DNA from: an uncultured Cryomorphaceae bacterium | GTDB taxonomy: Bacteria > Bacteroidota > Bacteroidia > Flavobacteriales > Schleiferiaceae | Direction of reading: 5' to 3' | NCBI GenBank assembly: GCA_937120475.1 | Contig: CAKZJV010000007.1 | Location: forward strand, 2,868,068-2,932,067 | DNA: 64,000 nt | Shown: positions 52,801 through 63,300 of the stretch, piece by piece | How positions within the stretch are numbered: position 1 is the stretch's first letter | Layout of the letters: each line of letters opens with the position of its first letter | The notes under the pieces: generated by a model | Told to the model about the DNA's origin: nothing | What the model saw: the letters and a program-made list of their open reading frames with translations, nothing else | The model's database searches: none | Made by a program: the position numbers and the translations under genes

Positions 52801-55800
52801 CTACCAGTGTGGCAGACTTTAAAGAACAGTATTTAAAGGATATCATTGGTAATAAGTTATACTTCCGCTGTTTAACCAATCTTCGAACTCGCAATATTGA
52901 CGGTAATTACGATTACGTATCGGGTTACCTAGACGTGATAGATGCCGGTTTTGCTCATTCCAGCGGTGGTTTTTATGACTATGCTTACGTTAAGGTGAAG
53001 AGTGTAGGGCCCGGAGATAAAGAAGATGAAACTAAAAACGCCCACCCCATCTCCGTGGCAGCCTGGAATTTTGCCCGCTCTCATAACCCTGAAGCAGCCT
53101 TTGGGTCCGGTAATAAACACCTGCATACTGATCCTGGAAGTCTGGGTAATTTTGGAGAAGCTGCGGAGGATGTTTTCTATGAGTTGATAGATGCCTTCGA
53201 GAATTTCTATGAAATTTTCAGAGGGCCTAACACGTATATGCGCGATAAGGGTTATGCCAAGGAGATCTCCCTGAATAAATCCTGGGTTCGTTTGCACAAT
53301 CCCAATGGGCATAAATTGGGGGGAGGTTCCCGGGTACAGAAGATCGTAGTTAGCGATAACTGGTCCGGCATGACTGATTCCGGTCAGGATTCCGAATACG
53401 GCCAAGTGTATAATTATGACCTGGAAGACGGAACCTCTAGCGGAGTTGCTGCTTACGAACCTCTTATTGGAGGGGATGAAAATCCTTTCAGGACCCCGGT
53501 TTCATTTTCAGAGGAACGCCTGCTGGTTCCCGATCGTGAGCACTACATGGAAACCCCTTTCGGGGAGTCCTTTTTTCCGGCTCCCAGCGTAGGCTACAGC
53601 CGGGTGACGGTTCAAAATATTCAATACACTAACGTAACCCAAAATGCTACCGGTAAAGTGGTGCATGAGTTCTATACCGCCAAGGATTTTCCCACGCTTA
53701 CCGACTTTACCGATCTTCAGCCGGGGCACAAGCCGGCCAGCTTCCTGAGCCGTATGCTTAAATTCTCCGTTCGTGACCATATGAATACCAGCCAGGGTTA
53801 CGTGGTGGAAACCAATGATATGCATGGTAAGCCCAAGGCACAATACATCTATGCCCAAGGACAAGATAATTATACTTCGGGTGTGGAATACAAGTATCAA
53901 TATGGCTTTAAAAGAAGTACCTCGCAGGTACCGGATGGTACCACTAGGGTACCCTTACGAAAAGTCCTGGATAATGATGTGCAGCTTTTCTTTAAGGATA
54001 ACCGCATTGATACCCGTGAAATAGGAGTAGATTACGATATGGTGAACGATTTTAAGATGAGTGAAACCAAATCTACCAGCGGGGGAGCCAACTTTAACAT
54101 GTCCACCATTTTTGCCATAATAGTATTACCCATTCCTACTATAATTCCTTCGCTTTCCAAACAAACTACCCTCTACCGTTCAGCGGTAACTACCAAAGTG
54201 GTAAACCGTTTTGCGGTGCCTTCATCCACTATTGCTTACGACCTGGGCTCTACGGTGGAAACGGAGAATTTGTTGAGAGATGCCGAAACCGGGGAAGTGA
54301 TCCTTACCAAAACCACCAACAACTTTGACGACCCGGTGTACAATCTCACTTTACCAGCCCACTTGGCCTATGACCGCATGGGTGGAGCCTACCGGAACAT
54401 TGGTTATGAGGAGGATATATCAGTGAGCCCAACAGGTAAATTCTCAGACCCCTCTGCCTCTGATCTGGTACCCGGTGATGAGGTAAAAGTAACCCTGGGC
54501 GATGGCAGTGTACAAAAAGGCTGGGTGGTGCTGGCCGCTGAAGGTGACCCCCTAGAGGACTACTTGTTTCTTATTGATGAAGACGGTGCTCCTTTTGCCC
54601 AAAACACCTACCGGGTCAAGGTTATCCGTTCCGGCAGGCGGAATATGATCATGAATTCCATGCAACAGGTGGTACTTAAGCAAGACCCGCGTAAGTTGGT
54701 TAACGGAACCTTAACCCTCGATTTACACAAGGTAACCGGTTATGACCCAGAAATTATTTCCGCCAGCGCTACCGAATACAATGAGAACCATAAAACTGCC
54801 CGTCAACCTTATGACCTGGAAACCCATAAACCCTTTTCCTTGAAAAAGGTGGCTTATGCCTACCCTAACCCTAATGACCTCGGGGATGATGATGTGCGGG
54901 ATGACCTATTCCAGGCCACTTTTCGCTTTTTAAATCGGCTGGCTGCATTGGATTTCTTTGATTTTTCCCAGGTAGGCTATCCAAATAAACCGGCTATACC
55001 TCTATGGCATTTAGTAGATGGAAGTACTTTTACCCAACAGGATATGGATTTAATCCTGGATCATTTAGAAAAGCCGATTCCTCTTGGTGTAACTCCTTAT
55101 GTGGGCACAACTGTCGATGGTGGAGATGGAACTCACTCTGCGGAAATAGTAGCTTTTATTATGGGCCAAAACCAAACGTACTATTCCCGAAAGAATAGAT
55201 TCAGGTTCAGGAGTCTTGACATGAACTATCCAAGTCCTCCCTGGTATTCTCTAAATCCGGTAAAAATTGAATCTTTTGATATAAGTACAGCTCTTATCCC
55301 AGATCCCAATGTGCCAACTGTGGGTATCACAGGTAAACCTTCATCATCCAATCCCAATGGAATTGAATTCCATTATACTAAAGCTAATGACGCTACATCT
55401 TACACCGGCTACATTACGCCTACCATTAATTTAACAATGCCCTATAAGTGTGGTTATTATGTTTGGGAAAGAGCTTGTCCGACTGAAAATTATAAAGCAG
55501 AGTTGGATGAAGACGAGCTACACATTAATCCGCTTCTCTTAGGCATCCGGGGTAATTGGTACCCTTACGAGGGCTATGCGTACTTATCGGACCGGCAGTA
55601 TAACGGCAACTCCCGTAAGGACGGGGCTTATTCCAACTTCAAATCCTTTTGGGGGTACAATAGTGTAACGGAGGAATGGGAGAGTGACCCGGTAAACTGG
55701 ACCTCATCCAACACTTTAAGCTTATACGATGAGTATGGCAATGAGGTGGAAAATAAAGATGCACTCGACCGTTCTTCGGCTGCCCTTTTCGGTTTTAACG

Positions 55801-56615
55801 GAAGTGTACCGGCTGCGGTGGGGCAGAATACTCAGTGGGGGCAGTTGGCATACGATAGCTTCGACCAGTATTTATACACCAATTCGGATTGCAAGCGGGG
55901 TTATTTTGCCCCCTATCCCAAAGCGGGCGATGATGATGCGAGATTCACTATTTCCAGTACCGATGCCCATACCGGGCTAAGCAGTGCACGCCTGGCCGGT
56001 GCGGATGGTGTACTAGCTTACGAGCTGCTGTTTGACTTTACTGAAGAGGATTGTGCAAATCCCTCCAGCCCCGACCAAGTACCTTTTGTTTGCGGACCCT
56101 GTGATGTGATGGGCACCTTCGGACAGTACGAGCTGCGCAAAAACTCCCTGGGGGTTGGAATAGGAGATTCACTGATCGTAAGCTACTGGATCAAAAAAGA
56201 GGGGACTGATTTATCAGTAACGGATTATAATGATCCCATTGAGGCGGAACTGGTGAGGAGCGGCTCTACCGTTAGCCTGCCCCTTTTATATACCTCTCCG
56301 GTAATTGATGGCTGGCAGAAGATTGAACGAAGATTGGAGCCGGGGACCACCACTTATTCAGCAGATCTCGAATTCAGGAATACCACCAGCGATGCTTACC
56401 TGATTGATGATATCCGCATTTACCCGGATTACGGGCTTATGAAAAGCTATTGCTATAACCCCAACACGATGCGTTTAATGGCGGAGCTGGATGAGAACAA
56501 CTATGCTACTTTTTACGAGTACGATGAGGAAGGCAAACTAATCAGGGTGAAGAAAGAGACGGAGCGGGGTATCGTTACCATCCAGGAACATCACGGTCAT
56601 AATCCTAAACAATAG
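49875..56615 (+). CDS. Giant secreted RHS-partner protein (2246 residues)
   Basis: This 2246-residue protein has a signal peptide (about residues 1-32). A conserved opening follows, with VESFEPIGTNQMVDPFTGDF, NIPLLDVGGYPVNISYHSG and WVGLGWNINPGTVNRNLRG; this Bacteroidota motif set precedes RHS proteins. The middle is beta-rich and repetitive in character. A hydrophobic stretch near residue 1408 (MSTIFAIIVLPIPTIIPSL) is unusual for a secreted protein. The C-terminus ends with YD-repeat-like units (YEYDEEGKLIRVKKETERG). In composition it resembles the SpvB/TcB half of a Tc-toxin shell, but this is an analogy. No enzymatic domain was recognised. Confidence 0.8.
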   Translation: MIRNKTALKSLSLTLILIFLVQVLFPSAALALTGGPSQPEVESFEPIGTNQMVDPFTGDFTYNIPLLDVGGYPVNISYHSGITMDQEASWVGLGWNINPGTVNRNLRGLPDDFKGDEVRREFNMKDNTTVGVTGDFNLEIFGFDPKKAGFNANLGLGINYNSYNGIGIDISGGINASLNKASGESGTAGLGLSFVSSSNNGLTVSPSLSYSQKMEGSKLGALGYEEMSGTVGVSVNSRAGLTGMNVGVSAKRTIEREKTVNGTTTTEKITKSGGTFSGISFIPATYLPQQKFPFESKNISASLKLGAEVVGNTASFALSGYYSSQKLKSHLMHSPAYGYLYAEDGISDSKSLLDFNREKDRPFTRHTPNLPLTNQTFDLFGISGQGIDGMFRAHRSEVAYVRDPFVKNTSASYSLGVELGVGGIVKFGADATINEVLSKSGGWSERNDAITHLAYQNELPNDLYEGSYFKRIGEPTPDLGVEDEEYWKSALYADEPLQIKIAGDGYSRYAASKYRKKSKQEFDMSQVKRTARDKRNQVISSLTKEEVGQGMGLDSYVSDHAEDHHIGELTVLKTDGSRYVYGVPAYNFFQRESTFNVSGNSGKDCTTGLINYGGTDDGKGNKKGIDNFYESTETPPYAHSYLISAVLSADYSDMDGEKGPSLGDYGNYVKFEYDKIDNYDWRVPYTSGKASLSEGLKSLASDDMGHYIYGEKELFYLETMESRTHIAVFHKSIRADGYGAEPLQGGFGPSAASLKLDSISLYTMADYISYDGDVLQMVPLKRVHFEYDYSLCPGVPNNEDNDLAAGVDDYGKLTLKKIFFTYGKSHKARFIPYQFNYADPDHDGVINPEYNPSYNLKGYDRWGSYKPNDQGSCSHSGPISTAEYPYTEQDEALTDVYSQAWSLTSIHLPSGGKMKIDYESDDYAYVQDRPAMQMFKVAGIGEGTSFNPAFPQNNLYDGNNPHEFIYFQLQEPVSTSTSVADFKEQYLKDIIGNKLYFRCLTNLRTRNIDGNYDYVSGYLDVIDAGFAHSSGGFYDYAYVKVKSVGPGDKEDETKNAHPISVAAWNFARSHNPEAAFGSGNKHLHTDPGSLGNFGEAAEDVFYELIDAFENFYEIFRGPNTYMRDKGYAKEISLNKSWVRLHNPNGHKLGGGSRVQKIVVSDNWSGMTDSGQDSEYGQVYNYDLEDGTSSGVAAYEPLIGGDENPFRTPVSFSEERLLVPDREHYMETPFGESFFPAPSVGYSRVTVQNIQYTNVTQNATGKVVHEFYTAKDFPTLTDFTDLQPGHKPASFLSRMLKFSVRDHMNTSQGYVVETNDMHGKPKAQYIYAQGQDNYTSGVEYKYQYGFKRSTSQVPDGTTRVPLRKVLDNDVQLFFKDNRIDTREIGVDYDMVNDFKMSETKSTSGGANFNMSTIFAIIVLPIPTIIPSLSKQTTLYRSAVTTKVVNRFAVPSSTIAYDLGSTVETENLLRDAETGEVILTKTTNNFDDPVYNLTLPAHLAYDRMGGAYRNIGYEEDISVSPTGKFSDPSASDLVPGDEVKVTLGDGSVQKGWVVLAAEGDPLEDYLFLIDEDGAPFAQNTYRVKVIRSGRRNMIMNSMQQVVLKQDPRKLVNGTLTLDLHKVTGYDPEIISASATEYNENHKTARQPYDLETHKPFSLKKVAYAYPNPNDLGDDDVRDDLFQATFRFLNRLAALDFFDFSQVGYPNKPAIPLWHLVDGSTFTQQDMDLILDHLEKPIPLGVTPYVGTTVDGGDGTHSAEIVAFIMGQNQTYYSRKNRFRFRSLDMNYPSPPWYSLNPVKIESFDISTALIPDPNVPTVGITGKPSSSNPNGIEFHYTKANDATSYTGYITPTINLTMPYKCGYYVWERACPTENYKAELDEDELHINPLLLGIRGNWYPYEGYAYLSDRQYNGNSRKDGAYSNFKSFWGYNSVTEEWESDPVNWTSSNTLSLYDEYGNEVENKDALDRSSAALFGFNGSVPAAVGQNTQWGQLAYDSFDQYLYTNSDCKRGYFAPYPKAGDDDARFTISSTDAHTGLSSARLAGADGVLAYELLFDFTEEDCANPSSPDQVPFVCGPCDVMGTFGQYELRKNSLGVGIGDSLIVSYWIKKEGTDLSVTDYNDPIEAELVRSGSTVSLPLLYTSPVIDGWQKIERRLEPGTTTYSADLEFRNTTSDAYLIDDIRIYPDYGLMKSYCYNPNTMRLMAELDENNYATFYEYDEEGKLIRVKKETERGIVTIQEHHGHNPKQ

Positions 56616-56619
56616 CACT

Positions 56620-57342
56620 ATGGCTAGTAAAGCACTTTATTTTTCGGTCGTAGTCCTTGTTTTGAGCCTATTTTCTTCATGGGGCCAGGATCTAAGGTCA
56701 GATTTACGCAAAATACAGGAGGTTCGCTCCCAGGATAAGTGGCGCAAAATGCAGGTGAAGTACACCAGTTTTGAAACCCACTCGTCCAGCGAAGCCGAAG
56801 ATACCGAGGAGGCTACTATTATGGAAAAAGGTATCCACAGCTACTATTTGGATAACCGCATGAGTACTTCCCTTTTTATAAAAGGAAAAAGCCTGGTGAT
56901 CGATAAAGAGGACCAGGTAATATACCTCATGCAGCAGAAAATAGTGATGGACCTGCTGGCCAATGTTCAACCAGATAGTCTATTGAAACTATGTTCGGCC
57001 ATAAATTACCTGGGTAAATCTGAAAATCTGCACACCTACGAGTTGTTATTTTCATCAAGCATGATGGAGTTTGAGAAGGTAATAATGGTTTTGGATATGG
57101 GTAAGCTTTACGTAAAAGAGGCGGTGTTATATTACAGCAAGAGCATGCCTAAACTGCTAGAGGATAAGGAGGTGAAATGGATGAAGCCCCGCCTGAAAAT
57201 CACCTACCATTTATTACCGCTTACCGATAGAGATAAAGAGAAAATCAGCTTTGATCATTATCTCTTACTAAAGGATGGAAAATGGGAAGCCCGGTCTCCT
57301 TATCACAACTATAAAATTATAGATCAAACCGCAAAACCTTAA
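56620..57342 (+). CDS. Unknown exported protein between the two giants
   Basis: This 240-residue protein has a signal peptide ending SSWGQ. The mature portion is alpha/beta with a possible LolA/LppX-like curved sheet (HSYYLDNRMSTSLFIKGKSL, then IYLMQQKIVMDL), but no firm match. It lies 4 bases after the 2246-residue gene and 3 bases before the RHS giant, so all three are certainly co-transcribed. A periplasmic escort for the giants is an attractive but unproven idea. Confidence 0.6.
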   Translation: MASKALYFSVVVLVLSLFSSWGQDLRSDLRKIQEVRSQDKWRKMQVKYTSFETHSSSEAEDTEEATIMEKGIHSYYLDNRMSTSLFIKGKSLVIDKEDQVIYLMQQKIVMDLLANVQPDSLLKLCSAINYLGKSENLHTYELLFSSSMMEFEKVIMVLDMGKLYVKEAVLYYSKSMPKLLEDKEVKWMKPRLKITYHLLPLTDRDKEKISFDHYLLLKDGKWEARSPYHNYKIIDQTAKP

Positions 57343-57345
57343 TCT

Positions 57346-60300
57346 ATGAGAACCTTTATTAATTTGAGAGATAGCCTGCTTACAACACTTTTTATTTTAC
57401 TGGTCTTTAGTGCTTACGCTTCCCGTGAAAAATTCTCGGCCCAGTTCACGCACAGCCAGCTCAATGCCGGCAACAGCCTTTCCCTTGAGGCGCCGGCCCA
57501 GGGTTGCGGGGCAAGCTTTACCGAAACTAAGTTGTTCCACTATGTATCCTTGTCGCTCGACCAGGATTACCAGGATCTTATTTCAGGTAATTCAGATTTG
57601 GTTTTTACCCTTGATATTGCATTGTTCCAACAGGGGAGTTCCACTGCGAGCGTAAGCTATAGTGGGGTTCAACTGGCTATTGATCCGGATAATGATCTTC
57701 AAACACCCAAACAGTTACAGGAAGAAATTTATTACATAGCCAGCGGTTACTATAAGATCGAAGTGGATATTGTTTCCATTACCCAAAACTCTGTAAGTGT
57801 TACCGATGCCGATATCCCGGATAATGTTCAACTGAGTATATATACCGATGCTGAAAGATATTATGATTTTGATGCTTCGGCACGCCCCACCGGCTTGAGC
57901 CATGAGCTATTGGACGATGCCGATCAACAAAGCCTCATAAGCCCCTTTAATCCGGATGTGGCCTATAGCAATGCCGAAGAAATCCAAATTTCCTGGGATT
58001 GTCAGCCCGGGGCGGAGGAGTACGAATTGGAATGGACCTTTGTAAATGACTATAATTCCCTGCCAGGATATTTCAAGCAAGCTACCAACCTGGCTTTAAC
58101 GAACCGGGAATTTGCCTGGAATTCCAGCCGCATTACTACTACTGGCCTCAGTTACAACATTCCCCTCGTGTATGATCACGGGTTTATTGCCTACCGGCTG
58201 AGGGCTGTTTCCAGGGGAGGAACGGGTTATTCAAAGATTATTAAGGGTGCATGGACTTCACTAGCTTCTGCAAGCACCGTGGCTGACTACGGGTACCAGC
58301 GTCTCGCGGAGCACCAACCCGATAAAAAATGGCAGGGATCTACATCTTTTGCCGAAGAAGGCAAGAAGAAAAGCGTGGTCAGCTATATGGACGGTACGCA
58401 AAGGAGCCGCCAAAATGTGACTCATAATAGTACTGAAAATACCGCTATTGTAGGTGAAACTTTTTATGATTACCAGGGGAGGCCCAAGATACAGACGTTA
58501 CCGGTACCGGCCAATGACAGTAAAATTGACTTCTATGAAAATTTCAATAAATTAAATGGAGGTACTACTTACCACAAAAGTGATTTTGACGAAGACCATG
58601 CCAACTGCCTGGACGGGGCTATGGCCATGGATGCTTCCTCCGGAGCAGCTAACTATTACTCATCTTCCAACCCTGATCAGGCCGGTATAAATGCACATAT
58701 TCCGGAGGCCGATGGTTATGCATTCAGTGAAGTGCAATATACGGCCGATAATACCGGGCGGGTAAAAAGGCAGGGGGGAGTAGGTTCAGACTACCAATTA
58801 GGTTCAGGTAAGGAAACCCGTTATTTTTATGCTTTGCCGGACCAGGTTGAGTTGGATCGCCTTTTCGGAACCGAGGTGGGACACGCCAAACATTATCGTA
58901 AAATCGTGGTAGTTGATCCTAACGGTCAAGCTTCTATTACCTATCAAGATATGGGTGGCAACGTAATAGCCACTGCCCTTACCGGTAAAAGGCCCCAGCC
59001 TATGGCCTCACTTCTTGATGATATTGGCACTCCTATTGAAAACTCGATCACAACGCAAGAGCAGGTGGATATTCTCAATAAGGTGAATCCCTCCGATGTG
59101 GATACTAAGCTTGATAATAACGTGATCAATGCTTCTGAAGACGGCTTGCTGCTCAATTATGGCTTTATCTATTCTGCCGATGATGACTTTTACGGACGCT
59201 ACCAGGCTACCCTGCCTGCCTTTACCGATGAATGCATCAGTGGTTACGAAGCGGTGATGGATATTAATGTTAAGCTTTGGGCCAACGACTGTAATGTGCT
59301 CCTGGATGATTTTCAGGGAACGGTAGGGAACTATAATGTTTCGGCATCGTCAGATGCTACCCAGATTGTAGAACTGGGAACTACAGGGACTCCTCTTAAC
59401 CTCAATGTGGGAGATTATAAGATCGAAAAGGAACTAAAGGTCAACCAGCAATACCTGGAGGCCTATGCGCAGCATTATGTGGAAAATGCCACCTGCTTTC
59501 TTACCCTTCAGGATTTTATTACCGAGGCCTGGACGGATGTGGATACTACCGATTGTGATTCCAATACGGTTTTTGATGAAGAAAGTGGACTTTGGTCATA
59601 TGACTGTCAGGCTTGTCTGAACGATCTGGGGAGCTTTGCTAATTTTTCAGGATCGCAAGATGAGTATGATGAACTTTACAGGCAATGTAACGAACCTTGT
59701 GTAGGCTACGTCAGCTCCTGCGAAGTACTGCGTATATCTCTTTTGTCGGATGTAAGCCCCGGAGGACAATACGCTTTCTTTGAAGAGGATGATAATGGAG
59801 ATTACGTCAGTAATGACCCCTTATCTGTTTTTAATGACGGAAGTACAGAGCCCAACCGCCTACCAGAATACCTGCGTGGCGGAAGCATTGACCTTAACGC
59901 GATTTTCGGGACCACAAACCTGAATGAAATCATTGATGACTGGGATCAAACAGATGCTGAAAATATGGTACAATACCACCCGGAATGGCTTTTATACGAA
60001 CAATTGTGTGATGAACTGACCACCATCCCCAGCTCGGCAACTATGAGTAGCGAGGAGTATGACTGGTGGTTGCAGGAAATAGATACCTATGACGATGCTT
60101 ATAACGAAGGTTTACTAAATGGTTACGATGAATTACTGCAAAATGATCCCTATTATCAACTGCTTAATACCGCTGATCAAAACGCCTTTTTGGCACTTTT
60201 GAGCAACGTGAGAAATAGCTCGGATAACCTCATCGAATACGTGGAAAAGCTAGTGTATTGCAATAATTGGTATAGTTCCTCTGTACCCGGTGTTTGCAAT

Positions 60301-63300
60301 GGGGCCAATGCACCTGCACTGGGTACTGATGCCAGCTACAAAGAGGAACAATGGCGGGTATTGAGATCCAATTACCTGGCTATAAAAACCGAATTCTTAG
60401 GGCGTAGGCATTCCCAGCAAGCCTTGAACCTGGCGGAAATTGTCAACCCGCAAGACCCGAACCTGATCGATTGGGGGTACAACAATGCCGGTATCGGCCA
60501 TACCTCCTTCAATTTTTATAAGTATATGGTGGCCTTCTATCCCGGCTTTGATTTCAATAGTTTTGGGGGTAGCCAGACCGTACTTAGCCATATAATCGAT
60601 TACTTCCACAGTCGGCAAATGATCAACGGCCCTTATCGTCCCCTGTATAAGGATAAGCAAAAGAGAGTGGTTTTGGCTGATGGTGTTCTACCCGATCAGG
60701 CGCACCCCAATCAGCCACAGGATGACACTGAAACAGATGCGGAAATATATAAACGCACCGGTCTCTGCCCGGCCGCTTTCCAGTTAAAAGGTTTGTTAGG
60801 TGATCTATTGCGCTCCGGTAGCCTTACCAATACCTTGAATATGTTAGCGGTTGACGCTTACACGGAATTACTATACCAACTAGTACATGGTTTTACCGGC
60901 CTTAATCAACCTTATGTACACCGTGAGTTTGTACCTACCGTTACGGCTTCCACGCTTACCATCGATTTTGATCTGCATCCCGCTAATACCGCAACCGGTT
61001 TTTCCGATATTCCGGCTTTCCTGGTACTCTCCCGTGAAACCGGCAGTACCTTTTCCTGGACGGATTTTAATAATGGTACCATAATGGTAAAGCAGGTAAG
61101 GCAGTTGGTACCTAACGGCCAAAACTCCGGTGGTAACTATGGCTTCGCCCTGGAGATGGACGTTTTGAATACCGGCACCGGGGAAACCTACCTGGAAGTG
61201 ATCAGTGGCACCATTAAGGGGATTGACCTGGAAAGTTGTGCCACTGTAGCCTCTTATATTCCGGTGGTGAAGAATAACATTGGCCATGGATTGGAGGAAT
61301 TTCTAACCTTACTGGTGGCTAACGGTGATTTCAATTCTACCACCGAGGTACACCTTCAAGGTGCAAACTCTCCTTATTCGGTGCACTTCAACCAGATGTT
61401 CCGACCAATACTCGACCCTCTCTTTGAGTTTGATAATTTTGTCTGGAAGCGGGACGGTAGCACCGATGTTTTTGAGATATACTCCAGTGCCACCATCGTT
61501 TCCGGTAGTCCTGATGTGGCCCCCAATAGTATCCGTTTAGAGTTTTGTACCCCACTGCCTACCGGTTTTGCCGATTACGATGATATCCACTACTTCGAGG
61601 ATTTAAAGCCTGACTTTAACAACAGCGGCTGCGGCAATTCTAACCTGTATTTCAATATTGTGGAACACACTTCCACCACAGCCACCAATATTGCCAACCA
61701 GGGCCCCCTCTATCTGCGTTTAGCCTTGTATAACGGACAGGGTGCTACCGCATCTTTCGATGGAAGAGTGCCAGTAAGCAACGATCAGGACAGCACCGTA
61801 GAAGAAGAACGGTGTGTGAAATTTGCCGATAACCGGCAATTATTAGAAGATCTGATTGATAATATATGGTCACATACATTAAGCCCCGTTGAAGGTGCTT
61901 ATGCCGTAAATCAATGGTTTAGCTTCACAGATAAAGAGTTGCAGTTGCTCAGAAAATACGCTGGGGAATTTACAAACCTAAATTACCCTCAGCTGAGTTT
62001 CGATTGGTTTGATTGGTTAGGTGCATCAGCTACACAGGTTCCAAACGATGAGGATGACTATGTTATTGCTTTTTGGGGACATCATGGAATCTCTGAACCT
62101 TCACCTCCCACAGCGGCTGAAGGTTTTTCGGTATCTGGTAGTGTGCCTGGCCTCAACGTAAGCTTTAATTTGCAAGACCTTTACGGTAGTTATGATGATT
62201 GTCATATCCAAATGCGCTTCATCCGCCAGGAGGCCGGTTTGAAGTTTATAGATATTGTCAGCCTGCTGGAGTTGAAGCCCAAACCTGACGCTGGGGGAGT
62301 AACCGGTGAGTTCTTAGTGCGCGTTCAGATGGACGATGGCAGCCAGGAGTGGATTGAAGGGTATTCCTGTTTTGAGCTTTCCTCCTGTGTAAACTGTACT
62401 GAAGTTAGCCCGGAGGTGCCGGTAAACTGCTGGGCCAAAGCCGCTACTTTCGATAACCTGGCCTCCTCCGTATCGGGTCTGGACCCCATACCCTCGGAAG
62501 ATTTCTGCGAATCGCGCTTTTATAAGTGTGTGGATGATTACGCGGATTACCTGGACGTTATGGGGGTTACTTCTACTACCTCACCTTATTACATCAGTAT
62601 ACAGGAGTTTTACCATCAGGAAATGAGTTTTTATAAAGGTTATTATTACGATTACCTCACCTTCATGCTGGGAGTTAGCCTTCCATCTGACGTTGAAGCG
62701 GCTTTACCGGGAACGTACAGCGATCAGTTCATCCTTTTAGGCGCTTTTGCTGAAGCTGAACTGGGAATGGCCTGTGTAACGGCCTATCAGAATTACTATG
62801 TACCCGGCAGCGCGGATGATGCCATTGATGAATACTGTAAATATTACGACCCAGAATATCCTTGTCCACTGCTGGACTTTCAACCCACCCCGGTTTTTGA
62901 GCTGGAGGAAAATCCCTGTGTGGAATTTTATACCGATGTGGTGGAGTCCAATGCCCAACAGGCCTATGACCGCTACGTGAGCCAGATCAAGGATGATTTT
63001 AAGCAGCGCTATACCGAACACTGCATCAGTACTGCCGTGGAAACCTTTAGCCGTACCGGTAGTGGTTCGGCCGACCATCATTACACCCTCTATTATTACG
63101 ACCAGGCCGGAAACCTAGTTAAAACCATTCCACCCGAGGGTGTTCAGCCGCTTAGTGTCGCTAATACCACAGCCCTTGATGCTATTAAAGCTTCCCGCAT
63201 CAACGGTTCCCATTACCCGGTGACCCATGATGTCAACCTGGAGACCCAATACACCTACAATTCCTTGAACCAGTTGGTACAGCAAGTGACTCCCGATGGA